From positions 2,319,307 through 2,383,306 of the forward strand of contig CM025851.1 of NCBI GenBank assembly GCA_003952965.2: a stretch of 64,000 bases of DNA, written 5' to 3'. Shown here one piece after another: positions 43,501 to 55,600 of the stretch (its first letter is position 1; each line of letters begins with the position of its first letter). The notes under the pieces are model-generated. The model ran no database searches, was not told the DNA's origin, and saw only the letters and a program-made list of their open reading frames with translations. Made by a program: the position numbers and the translations under genes. Source of the DNA: Morella rubra (taxonomy: Eukaryota; Streptophyta; Magnoliopsida; Fagales; Myricaceae).

Positions 43501-45533
43501 ACCCTCTCCTCTGGTGCATATATTCATAACAGGAAGTCTCTTGCACACCTTCCACATGCATACCTCTAGTGAAACTATTTTGTGTCGTTTTGGTTTTTAT
43601 GAGCATCTTGTAGTTTTTGTAATATGATTTTTTTTTCTTGTCAGATGTGTGATATACTATTCTCTCAGTTGTGCCTGAGAGTTCCCCTTGCAACTGATAT
43701 GCCATATGGAGATCATGTGCACGAGGATGGTACAATGAAAGAAGCTGATAGCAGATCCAGAAATCCTGTAGACCATGAGACAGCTTCCATGGCAGCACTT
43801 CTTCTTCGTGGACAGGCGATTGTTCCTATGCAGTTAGTGGCACGTGTCCCTGCTGCATTATTCTATTGGCCACTGATTCAGCTTGCTGGTGCAGCAACAG
43901 ACAACATAGCCTTAGGTGTTGCTGTAGGGAGCAAAGGAAGAGGAAACCTTCCTGGTGCCACATCAGATATTCGGGCTTCCCTTCTGTTGCTTCTAATTGG
44001 TAAATGCACTGCAGATCCTGCTGCCTTTCAAGAAGTCGGTGGGGAAGAATTTTTCAGGTGATTTTTTATTTCTCTGCTTCTTATAAGCATTTCCCTTTTC
44101 TTTATGCATTGAAGATTTAGATGTCAATGCACTTTTGGATTTTGGCAGGGAACTTTTAGATGATACAGATTCGAGGGTGGCATATTACTCTTCAGCTTTT
44201 CTTCTAAAGGCAAGAGAGCTCCCCACCCAAGCTCTTTTTGTTTGCCATTGAAAACTATACATACGTTTTGCAATTAAATTTCAATTTTTTTCTAACTCAT
44301 TTGAGTGTGAGATTGCAGCGAATGATGACTGAAAAACCTGAAGACTATCAACACATCCTCCAGAGTCTTGTTGTCAGAGCTCAGCAGGTATGACCTTATC
44401 CAGTGAATTTACAGATTGTGTTATTATGAACCCTGAAAGTTTGAAAAGTTATACTTCCTCTACCCAAAATACATCGTCTCCTTTTGGAAAAACTAATATT
44501 AATGAACTGAAATTAAATGCTTTCCTTGTACTTATATTGAGACTTCCAATTAGCATTAGTCTTATACTCAAAAGTAAAACAGACGGTTTGCCTCTTACTT
44601 AAGAGATGTGAAGAGAAATGGATATTTGGGGTAGATAAAGGCAAAGACAATTTTTTTTTTTGGATCAGTATTAAGGCAAATACAATGTAAACTATTTATG
44701 TAGGATGGAGGGCATAATATGGTTTTCTTTTTTCATTAGTTTTGTAGATGTAAAATCAGTGTACTTATAATAAAGGCTCATAACTTGAATTTGTATGTGA
44801 AAAGCAAACATAGAAGTTGAGGACAGTGTGTCTACAGCACGATGATATGAGAAAGTAGAAAATGAGATCATATGTTGCCGTGAAATTTGATTATACTGAC
44901 TATTATTGTCTCCAAATGGGGGAATCTATTATGAACATTGCTGTGTACATTTAGTGATCGGAATGGAGCACAAAGTCTTCTTGTGCACTCAACAGGCTTT
45001 CTCTCAAATCCTTGGGATCTATCTTCTTTTGAATTGCCTTTCCATGTTTTGTACTTGTAGTTGTGTATAAGTCTCTATCATCTTTAGGTGTTCAGGGAGA
45101 ACTTTAGTCTAATTAGGTCTATCAGAAACAATCTGGTGTTGCAGGAGAATTTCAGGTATAGTAATTCTTAGAAGTTACCAGAATCTGTGGTTGCAAAATT
45201 ATGCCAATTTATCCTACGGATGCATATTTTACACGAGTAATGGATCTTACTTTAGATGGGTAGTTTTAACTGGTAAGATAGCATTTATGAAAACTCATAC
45301 CTAGAAGATGTGAAATTTTCTTTCTATTCCTGAGTTGCTGCTTTTCATTAGGTCTATTCCCTTTATTGTCATAATCCTTTTCTGCTATTCATTGGATAAT
45401 CTGAGTTACATGTCATTTACATATCCTTTCTTCTCCTGCTGGTTAGAGCAACAATGAAAAGCTGTTGGAGAATCCATATCTTCAGATGCGTGGCATACTT
45501 CAACTGGCGAATGATCTTGGAACTGGGTTATAA
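31544..45533 (+). CDS. Large conserved plant protein, At3g12590-like (ARM/HEAT-type fold likely)
   Basis: Seventeen exons: 31544-31786, 32704-32783, 34089-34139, 34533-35051, 35156-35413, 36968-37033, 38070-38249, 39091-39142, 39223-39507, 40065-40175, 40824-41015, 41664-41939, 42765-43388, 43645-44057, 44149-44209, 44319-44387 and 45447-45533. They join in frame to 1188 aa. The N-terminus MSSSFSPSRSPGSSRL and blocks such as DYLAAPSTTDMAYSVILEHT and LRLNPAEVCDVI recall Arabidopsis At3g12590, a conserved protein of about 1180 aa with no firm function. Leucine-rich helical segments suggest an alpha-solenoid. Introns after exons 5 and 15 need GC donors (35414 and 44210); the rest are GT-AG. An upstream in-frame ATG exists at 31526. 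I assign no molecular function. Confidence 0.88.
36198..36689. mobile_element. MITE with ~140-bp terminal inverted repeats
   Basis: The element starts GGGGGTAATGTCATAGTAC and its reverse-complemented end reads GGGGTAATTTCATAGTACA. The arms stay alignable for about 140 bases. It is flanked by TAAATGTT on both sides (36190-36197 and 36690-36697), an 8-bp target-site duplication, or 9 bp with one mismatch. That size fits hAT-like or Mutator-like non-autonomous elements. It has no coding capacity and lies in the intron after exon 5 of the large gene. Confidence 0.85.
37260..38586. repeat. Tandem duplication containing exon 7 of the At3g12590-like gene
   Basis: Copy 1 spans about 37260-37880 and copy 2 about 37881-38586. 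From AACCTTTGCG (37371 and 38078) through the ~500 bases that follow the copies look identical. In the upstream part copy 1 lacks two blocks (about 47 and 28 bases), including the splice acceptor GTGGGTCAG and the first exon bases. Only copy 2 (38070-38249) is a complete exon. Confidence 0.93.
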
Positions 45534-45768
45534 TCATCTTGGTTTCCTGGAACTTCATTTTTCGCTTGGAGACACTGCTGGGTGATTTCCTGTCGCCATC
45601 AATAATTCCCGAGCTTACAGTGCCTGGTATGAGTTGGCGAATGATCTTGGAACTGGGTTATAATCATCTTGGTTTCCTGGAACTTCATTTTTCTTGGCTT
45701 GGAGACACTGCTGGGTGATTTCCTGTCGCCATCAATAATTCCCGAGCTTACAGTGCCTGGTATGAGTT
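45505..45768. repeat. 130-bp tandem duplication over stop codon and 3'-UTR
   Basis: Copy 1 is 45505-45634 and copy 2 is 45635-45768, differing by a 3-base insertion (TTTTTCGCTTGG versus TTTTTCTTGGCTTGG). Copy 1 contains the last codons and the TAA of the At3g12590-like gene; copy 2 lies in the 3'-UTR. Confidence 0.95.
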
Positions 45769-48228
45769 CGGTAACTGGGATATGTTTGATTTTGTAAGCG
45801 TGCAAAAACCCAATTCCTCTAACTGGCCAAATGTTGAATTCAAGATTGGAGTGTGAGATTCTGATATAAAACGGATAAAGGGCCATACATTATGAGGTGA
45901 GCTAGTTGATCCTAGAGAATTCTTTCTGGAGTCTCTTTCATACTCCAAGAACAAGCCATTAAAGCACAGTGATTTTTGTGCAGAGATTACTGGAAAATGG
46001 AGAGCCATGTTGGGTTCCATTTTTCATATCCCCATCTGCAATACATTGATGTCAAGAATTGTTCAGAGGCTTCCTGCTTTTTGTAAAATGTATTAAGCTT
46101 GATGGTCAGGTGAAGTATAGGAATAGAGGCAAACATTAATGTTAGCCAGAGCAGTTGTCAAGGAGATTTTGGTAGTGCTTGATTCATTGAAGTATCAACT
46201 TATCATTCGAGCAATAGATATTGCATCAAGAGCTTGGATGCATCTTCAGGTACTGTCATCTATCCTCAACTGTAAATATCTATGGATCCATTGGACTTCT
46301 CGATGACTTCCCTATACTGAGTGGTGGTAAATATGCTCTTGACATCCTCTCTCTGTACTTTTTTGGCTCAACAACTTTACATATATCAGGAACTTGACTC
46401 AGTAAAACTGTTGAACAATTTATCTCCCCAGATTAGAAGATTTTGTCAAATCATTACACTGAAAAGCACATTATCATATTGATCATTTGTTCAAGCTTAA
46501 TCTAGGGTTCTTCTATGAATTAACTTATTTTAAATTATTTGCAGTTTTTATGGTAAGCATTGAGAATGTTGTCATTTGTTTACTCTGAATAGGTTCCGTA
46601 TTGGTATGGAGCAATTTGGAGGACTACTTGTACAGAATCAGACATCCCCAGAGCCTTCTTTTATTTTTGTCATTCTTGAAGGCGACCTTTACACCATCTT
46701 TTTTGTTGGGCATCCTTGAGTAATAAACTCAAGTTTTTTTAGTAGGTTCGTCACCTTCACGGCAATGAGAAAACTGGAAAGACTCCAAAATTTGCCATTT
46801 CAGTGGTAGAGTAGATCTCATGGCTATTGGAGCCCATCGGCATCATGGAGTGTCTGTTTTAAGGGGCATCTTCCAAGTGTGCCTGACATTCTCATGGCTA
46901 TTTCTGTTTTACCTCCCAAGGGATAGAGGTTTTGTAAAATGGCTGCTGAGAAATTTTTTTGTATGAGTTTTGAGGATTCATTGGCTGTTAAAAATTTTGC
47001 TATATCATGTGTACATCGTAGGTATTCGTTTACTGAGAACTATTGGTTTTTCTCAGCCGTTAAACTTCCTTCACCGAGTAAATTGTGTTCGACCATGGAC
47101 ATATTCTCTCTCTCTCTCTCTCTCGTTTGATTGTGCTATGTACATTAAAGCTTTTTGAACTCTGGCATTTTGAGGTAAAAAAGGCCGAAGAACTCTGGTA
47201 TGAGAATATCAGGCCAGAGCCCTAAATTACAGGCTCCAACCGTCGCTGCAAGTTTGGGGTTTTCTGGAAACACGAAGCCTTATCCATTTCGATGGCTCTA
47301 GTGATAATCCACGCAATAAAGTCCAAGCCCATGGTCATCGTACCTGTTAAAAGTGGCCATAAACGATGGCAGGGAAATTTCTATCTGACTCCGAGGGAAA
47401 ATGTAGCGCATATTCTGAATGGGACGGACTGGGAAACTGCATAGCTTAAAGGACCCGCTCCTGCACATTGGACTAAAAACTTGGGCTAGTCTACAAAGTT
47501 ATGCTAAGAAACCAGGCCGTGGGCCAGCTTGCTCTGACTTCCAGCTCTACATGGTATATATAAACTCACCTATTGCAACACCTTTTCTCCGTAGCAACTA
47601 CCTACGTTCTGTGAGGCTTTTGCTCGATAGGAAAAATTAATATACTTGCACGAAAAAAATGAGGCAATCAGTCGTTTGTTCCGAGTAACCTTAAGGCATT
47701 CGTTTGCTGAATCCAATGTCACGAGATGACTGTTGAGAACCTTCTTTCTCTAGCCATGCGTTGTCTGGCCTGATCAATGTCTGTTTTTTTTTCTTTTTTT
47801 TCCCTAACGAGTAAGGTCCCTCTAGCCCGACCCTGTAGATACTAGATCCCCGATGGGTTTCAGTTCTCGAGCACAACGATGGATTAGGCGGCACATCCTG
47901 TAAGGAACGCCTATCTAATTGACATTGTAAACCCTGAATGGTGACCGATCAATGAATGTCGTTGACAAGCAGCATATTAAAGAGCCAAATACATGGTGGA
48001 GAAAAAAGACATTACTTGTGCTCCTCTCCAATACAAATATGAACAGTGTGTTCCGTAATATCAAAGACTGGCGGAGGGGTCACGCACACAAGTAGCCTGC
48101 TATGAAGTCGCATCCACCACAAACTCCAGTAATGTCGCATACAAATATTCCCGGTTTCCAAAACTTCACATCTAAAAAGAAAAATGCGTGGAAGCAAGCT
48201 AAAAAAATATATCAACCAGAAATTTACT
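45769..48228. other. 3' flank and intergenic DNA before the ALY gene
   Basis: No reading frame here is recognisable. It contains scattered donor-like and acceptor-like sites, a (CT)n tract at about 47105-47124 and a T-rich run near 47785-47803. Part may be a long 3'-UTR of the upstream gene. I see no tRNA or protein gene. Confidence 0.5.
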
Positions 48229-50514
48229 TCAGTTTATTTGCATAGCTTCGAGACGGTATTTTTCCAAGTCAGCATCAAGATCTTCTGCAGTTAACTTCTC
48301 AACACGACCTTTCCCTTGTGCACGGCCCCTTGCCAGTCCACGGCCAAAGCCCCCACCATGAACCCAGTCCCTAAGACCAGCCCTTCCTTCCCCACTGCCA
48401 AAGACAACCAAAATCATGTTCTGGTGCACGGGAGGAGATGTATAATAAGATGCAATGTTGAAGACAATAAAATGATGACTTGAGGACCCATAAGCTACTC
48501 TGCACAAGGTCATAATTATATAGCTCTGTTTAACGTTCTCTCTTTTCCATCAGTCAATGAGAGATGCCATATTTCACTACATGGAACACAAAACTCCATA
48601 CCTTCTGAGGATGCCAATTGGTTTCCCTAATATGCTACTTGTACTAGGGGGCACAACAGCTGGAGTAACCAAATTGACTCCAACAAGTTCAATTTTCATT
48701 GGCTTCCCATCAAGTTGAACGTTATTGTATCTCTTGACAGCTGCTACAGCATCCAACTGGCGGAAAAAGACAACCTCTGCTGTTCCCTAAACAAAAACAA
48801 TCCCGCACAGTCACTGGAAAGAAAAAATCTGAACATAAGAACTTATCCAACTTAATGCTCTAAGCTACCTTTGATCTTCCACTCCTATCATAATGGATTG
48901 AGTATCTCTTCAATTCACCAACCTCAGAGAATAGGACCTGCAAATATGCAGCATCTTTCACTTAGAGGCCAATATTACATGATCCAGGGGAGGTAAATCT
49001 ACTTACGTCAACATGATAAAAACATACTAATTGAGCATAAGAGATAAATTAGTTCACACACAAGAAGCTGGTTAAAGGGAAACAATTAAAATTTAATTGA
49101 GTAAAAAAGAAACAAAAAATGAATTGTCGTTGAGCAGTATCCTCGTTTAAATCCACAAAATGTAAAAGTTCAGTCATTGCAACCATGAATGTGCAAAACA
49201 AATGCAGAAATGAATGGCTGCTAGCGTGTATAAACGAGCACACTTACCCACACAGGCACACCACACACCCTTGAAATTAGCAAAAGTGGGTTCCAACTAT
49301 TGAAACCAGCAAACAAAAAAAACATACAAACTAAAATTTCTAAAAGCCAGTTGGACACCTACATTATCAAAAAGACCAAAAGAGGAAATATCAATCCAGA
49401 TTACACAAGTGAGCCTTTTACCACAACATCTGTCCTCTAATGAGTACATTGGCAAACCTTATTCTTCTAAAGCAGGGTCTCGGGTAACAAGAGGCCAGAA
49501 TTTTCCTACTCCCCTCTTTGACTCCTGGACAACAAAGCTAAACCCTCTCACTCCAGATACGAATAAAACTTCACCACTGGTCACGTTTCACCTCGATGAA
49601 ACCACCACATAATGCAAATATCCGACCTCATCTACTTCTTTACATGACAGAATATCCACACCCTAAGATTCTACAACTTCAGCAATCCAAGATGAATAGA
49701 AATATTCCCCGGAACAACCGGTATAAGTTCCATCTTCTAGTTCAATCAAATAACGAACATCTTCAAGCCTTAAAAAAGAACAAACAAACAAATAAAATAG
49801 CACATACACGCTCAACCGAAGAAAAGAGGAATTATAATATCGAGAACAACAAAATAATAAAGCCGCGAAGTGATTCAGATTGGTGAATATATAAGCATTT
49901 ACGGAATAGAATAAAGAAAATTCCTACCTGAATATCGCCATTAGAAACACCATAATCTAAGTTTGATATGTACAGTTTGGTGCCCTCCTCCGTGTTATGT
50001 CCCCCACCCAGCGTCATTTGTTGCTGAAAATTTGGATCAATCATTGGCATTGGCTGCAGTACATTCACAATTTGTTTAAACACTCTCTCTTGCGTTCAAT
50101 ACAGTCTCTATTTACTTAAAAACATGTAACCGAAACCCCAAGAGATGACGATAAGAATAAAAAAGCAAAACAACATACACAACCCTAGCTACTTTTCACG
50201 AAACTTCTTCTTCCGTCTCAGAAAATGAAAATAACGCTCCGAGATGAAACTCCGCATTCTTTTCCGTCATTTTCTCGGCAACCAAACATTAAAAACAAAA
50301 AAACAAAAGAACAAATAGAGAGAGAGAGTACTGACAGACTACTAACCTGTGGCGGGTAGTACGGCGCCATTCTGGGCACGGTGCGGGTCGCGAATCGACG
50401 GTCTGGCCCGGGACCGGAGGCCCGGCCTCTGCCCCTGTAGGTACCACTGTACTCTCCGGATCTCCGACTATTCATGATGACATCGTCGAGAGACATATCC
50501 AGCTTCTTCGACAT
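48229..50514 (-). CDS. THO complex subunit 4 / ALY-REF mRNA export factor
   Basis: Five exons on the minus strand, 50514-50347, 50053-49928, 48937-48869, 48786-48602 and 48394-48229, give 237 aa. The N-terminal LDMSLDDVI is the conserved UAP56-binding motif, followed by an RG-rich stretch ([11 protein letters not shown]). The RRM spans exons 2-4, with RNP2-like [11 protein letters not shown] and RNP1-like KGTAEVVFF. The C-terminus has a second Gly/Arg-rich segment and a UAP56-binding helix ([17 protein letters not shown]). The protein couples splicing to nuclear mRNA export through TREX. Length fits the short plant ALY1/2 group. Exons 2 and 3 are separated by a 990-base intron. The start Met was chosen because it gives the family N-terminus MSKKLDMSL; a further ATG 21 codons upstream is in frame. 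Confidence 0.95.
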
Positions 50515-52621
50515 TTTCGGCGAACTGTGATGCTTTTGGGTCTCAGTGTTTTGGACAGAAAATATGGAGAATGACAAACTGTCTCAAAAAGGTTTTGCGA
50601 TAGGCACTGGGCAGGGGTTTTTACTTTCTGCGGAGGGAATTGGTGGTGTTTGGGGCCACGTAACATTTCCCGTTAACCGTCGCTAGAAATGGGACGCGTC
50701 GACTAGCTGTACGGTCTGAACCTCTTTTTTTCTGAAAAACCATAAGGAAAATTATTTGGATGAGTTTATGACCCTAAGAAATTACTTTGTACAATTGTAT
50801 ATTGGCAGAAAAAATACACTAATTAGCATAGCATATACGCTTTTATTCGAGACTGTTAGAAATTATCTTTTTTTTTTGTGATTATTATGTTTGTCAAACA
50901 TAAACAAATTTTAAATTTCTTTTCTACAAACTTCAATAGGTTAACAAAATTCCATCAAATAATTTATTTTTATCTTTTCACAAAACTTTAATACTTTTTT
51001 TAAAAAATTATTATCAAATTATTCTGTTTAATACTTTTTCATAAACTTTAATAAAATCTACATTTTATTTTTTGTAACCGAGTCTTGATAGAAACATAAT
51101 CTTTTGTAATTTCTTGTATACAATTCAAAGAGAAGTAGACTGGAATTGATCTCATCATATGATTCATATTGTCTAAAACTTTATATATACATCATTAAAT
51201 GGTGTGGAATCCACTTTCTCGATCTATCTCTCTCTAAATTATGTAGGACAGTCCCATAAAAAATTACTGAAGATTTTTATCCATTTCCATATTTATCCCA
51301 TAGTGATTAAAATTTCACAAGTCAATCATTGCTAGTTTCCATTCTTCATCTGTTACGCACTGACTAACATTCTCCATTATTATTGCTGTCAGCAATAATG
51401 GAACTCCTACGTGGACCGTTTAATTAATGGCGAAGTTGTAAACTTTTTAAAGCCTATCTTTAGAAAGAAAGTTTTAACTAATTTTTCGTTATAACGTTCT
51501 TATTTTGAAGGTATGTCTAAAATTTTATCGTACTTAAATTTAATTCGGAATTAGTTACCATTATTTTAAAATAAAATTAATATCTTTGGGATAATAATAC
51601 AATTCATGTTTATATTATGAAAAAAATCTAACTTTTTGGTATAGTGTTAGGAGATTTTTGTTTTTTAAAAAATTATAAGATTTTGATAGAATTTTGAATA
51701 TTTACGTAAATTGAAATTTTATAGACTTTTGTATAAAATTTAGTAAAAAGTTTTAAAGATATTTAATTTATTAGAGTTTATAAAAAGATATGGAGTTTGA
51801 ATTATAGAGAGCCTAAAAAAATATTGAATTTAGGTGAAAAAGTATAGAGAGAGGAGATTTGTTATAATTTTTTTTAAAAAAAGTATTAAAGTTTATGTGA
51901 AAAGTTATTGGAGATTGTGTAAAATGTATTAGTGTTTGTGTATGAATTTTTGAGATTTTGAATATTTATTTTATAAATTTATTAAATATATTTATATTCT
52001 AAAATAATTTTACAAACGAACAAGTCATACGTTCTTTCATTGAGCGATACTGGTATGTTAATGGGGGTGTTTGTTTGTCAAAATTTTAGAGAATATTTAT
52101 GAAATTTTGAGAATCTTTACTTTATTAAAATTTATTGGGGTTGTGAAAGTTGAAATATATATGTGTAAAAGTTAAAAATTTTAGAGTGTTTGTTTTGCTG
52201 AAAATTTTTATATCCCAAAATATTAGGAAAACAAACTGTACAAATGTCAGCTTAAACATATCAGTAAATTCATATAAGAAATCGAAGAGGATTTAATTTT
52301 AATTTTTTTCTTTCCTCCGTTGAAAAAAATTGAAACTGCCTCCTGTGCTCTTTCAGAATTATTCCAGAAGGACGGCAGCCCGTCGAGGACAGAATATTGA
52401 CGGAACGACCTTCCCTGTAATTCTAAAATCAAGATGAGGACAAGTAAGTCATTTCATTCCCGCGACCAGGCCGCCCCGTTCCCCGATTTCGCTTTCTCCT
52501 TTCGGCGTTGGCTTCCTCTTCCCTCAGCGACTCGTCGCGGTTTTGTGCTGTCTTGTAACCGCTTTCTAGAGGAGAGGGTTTAGAGAGAGAGAGTCGTAGA
52601 GAGAGAGAAATAGATTGAGAA
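50515..52621. other. Bidirectional intergenic region between ALY and the ZFC3H1-like gene
   Basis: About 2.1 kb separates the two divergent start codons. The middle (50700-52290) is strongly AT-rich with no coding signal. The right end has GA-rich leader sequence (52575-52612) before the start codon at 52622. Promoter elements are not individually resolvable. Confidence 0.6.
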
Positions 52622-55600
52622 ATGGCAGAGACCGATGACGCCAGGGCGGCGAAAGCCCCGGCGTTAAAGCCGGAAAACATGAACCCTAACGCAGAGCTCG
52701 CCAAGAAGCCCCCCTCCAAAGTCAGGGAAGAAGGCGAACTATCTTCCTCTGATGAAGACGACGACGTATTGTCCTCCAAATCCCTTAGCGAGATTTCCTT
52801 CTATTTTCTCTCGAGCTCAAGTTCCTTCTCCTCAGCTGTCCTGTGTTGGGTCGCTGAGAAATCTGAGTAAACTAGAAGGAAGCGCGTTTTCAGATTTCCT
52901 GAACACGAAATTTTTACTTCAGTTTAGTTTAGGAATGCGTTAGAATGAGCGAAATTCTTTTATTGCAATAGTTTCGTCACAAATGACAAGGAATCTAAGA
53001 TTTAGAAGTGTTAGTTCGTTTTCTCTTCGTACAAATTTCCGACACCAGCTTAGGTAGATATGATTAATTTTTTTGGCCAGAAATATCTGTTTAGCTAATT
53101 AATTAGTTCTTTTGTATATTCTTTCATGGTTTGGATTTCCGTAGTTTCCATATATGTTGTGGCTTTGTTTTGGTATATATCCCTATTCAGCGAACTCTAG
53201 TTCTCTCTGTCATTATATAGTTTTTAGGGTCCTCCTAACACTTGTTGTAAATTCGATCCTATTTAGCATGTATTATCCAGACTTGACATTGCGATTCCAC
53301 GATACTCCATACCATTTAAATGAAGCTTTCCCACACGTTAATTTTTAGATTTTCCTTATAAACATATTGAAGTCGTTGTTCTTTGGAATTTTAAAGGGGT
53401 CACATTTCTGGTTGCCCCGCAGGAGAATCCCGTTTGCTCTGCTGTTCAGTTTGCTGGTACTGTCGCGCCACCTGCGGGGCACACTCTCATACCTCCAGTG
53501 AACAAAGGCACCCAAGGCAATCCGGCGGGTAAGTCTTACAAGTCAAAACAAGAATAGGGGGCAAACTCAAACTGAGCTTCATTGTTTAAGTTCCCTAAAT
53601 TTCATTAGAAAGAAAAACCGTATTAACTAGATCTAGATCTATCATCCTGTAGGCCTCAGTCCATATGTGAAGTTTGGGAAAAACCTATTCATTTTGATAA
53701 GTTTAGCCTTAGAAAGGAACACGATCAAAACATTCTGTAGCTTCATAAACTGATTAAGTTCAGTTAAATTGTATTCTACAGGCTTCATTTCTTACTGACG
53801 CTACACATTGATCAACCCTGCAAGGCCCATAAAGTAGCCAAGTGCATATTTGATCTACTTATTGATGTCAGAGAACCTGATGAACCTTACTGTATTTGAT
53901 GAACCCTATGTGCCTGGATAATCATACTAAGTATTTGTGAACTGTTGGTTTGCACCCCGAAGTCCTTACTGACTTTAATGTGCAGCTTATCTGTGTCACT
54001 ACGATTACTTAATGTTCAACTATAGACTAGTTGTTCTATTTGAAATAAGTAGTTGTACCGAATTTTGATCAATATACATGAATGTATTTTGCAAAATGTA
54101 GTTCTGGGTTTCTGTCTGATTGATAAGTAAAAATGTATTAAAAGTTCTTCATTTGTATCTTCTACTAGAGAAGCCTATACACTTGCCATCATACTCTTAT
54201 GTGTTCTCATACACCTGCTACAAGATCAGGAGTATTGTAATACATCTAATCTGCTTTGTAAATTTTTCATACGTATGGGCTCCATATACGTACCTTTACA
54301 AACATTGTAGGGATGTGGCTGGATTGAGACTACCACATCTGATCTCTTTCTGAATTTTTATCTTTCGTGATGTTTGCTTTTAGTTTGGAGAGTGGTTATT
54401 TCGTCCCTTTTATTTCTTTAACTTATTTGGAATTGAATTTCTATATAAATATTCTGTTTCTAAAATTATCTTCTGTGGGTTTGTTTGTACTACTCAGGGA
54501 AGGTAATTTCTGGTAATTATTCTGCAGGTTCCATTGGTATCCAGTGCCAGGCATCCAAACAACCGAACTTGAAGAAGAGCTCTGATAAAAACCGAGTGCC
54601 TCTTAAATCTGCTACGCCTGGTTGGCGTCCCCCTTTGGGGCCAAATAGTAACAATCTAGTTATAAGATTCTCAGATGATGACAGTGGTAGTGATTCTGAA
54701 GACTACAGACAGGGGAAAGCTGTACAAACTAAAGGCAACACAACTGTGGTGGAAAGTAACCGAAGGCTACCTGCTCCATCACTAGCAAAGTCGAACCAGT
54801 TAAGGCAGACAGCCATAAATGTAAACAAAGTAATGCCCAACAAATTTTCTTTAAGTCGAGCATTTTCGTCACCGGTGCCCTCCATGCAGGGTGCCAATTC
54901 CAGGGGTGCTGGGCATTCGTCGGTTGATCAAGGATCACGAGGTAGAAATTTTAATATCCCAAACAAAAGTTTACCAAGGGGAGAGCCACGATGTGATAAA
55001 AGTGTGGGCTTGAACAATAGTAAGCTCCAGGACTTGCGGCAACAGATTGCACTTCGAGAAAGTGAATTGAGGCTCAAGTCTGCTCAGCAAAATAAGGAAT
55101 CTGCTTCAGTTTCATGCAGGGTTTATGATGTTATTAACCTAAACAGTGATACAGCTGGAAAACTTGCTGCCACTGCTTCGGATTCAGTACAGTTGGAACC
55201 GAAGGAGCCGGACAAGAAACGCCTAAAAGTTAATGGATCTCTTAATACCCCCCCGCTAAATACAGGCAGCCAGCTTGAGGTACCTGTTGCAAAATCTTCT
55301 TTACCATCTAAAGGGTCAGCATCGGATAACATTAGTCTGCAAGACTGGAAAAAGGTTGATTATAGCCAGAGAGGACTTTCAGTGGGTAGAGCAGAGTCAA
55401 GTATTATTGAATGGAAGAAGCAAGGTGACAGACAAGTCGCTGTTTCATCAGAAATTACACCCCAGCAAAGTAAAGATGGTGTAATTTTTTTTTTGGGGGG
55501 GGGGGGGGGGAGGGGGGGGGGGGGGGGGGGAGGGGGGGGGGGGGGGGGGGGTGTAAATTGTCATTGATGTAATTTGTTTTCTTAGACCTTAAATAGTAAC

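Noticed and set aside
47691-47894. 67-codon minus-strand frame with a lysine run
   Set aside because: The lysines come from a T-rich tract, and no homology is recognisable.
54485-55567. 360-codon frame ending in a glycine run
   Set aside because: The glycine tail is translation of the poly-G intron; the exon ends at the GT donor at 55479.
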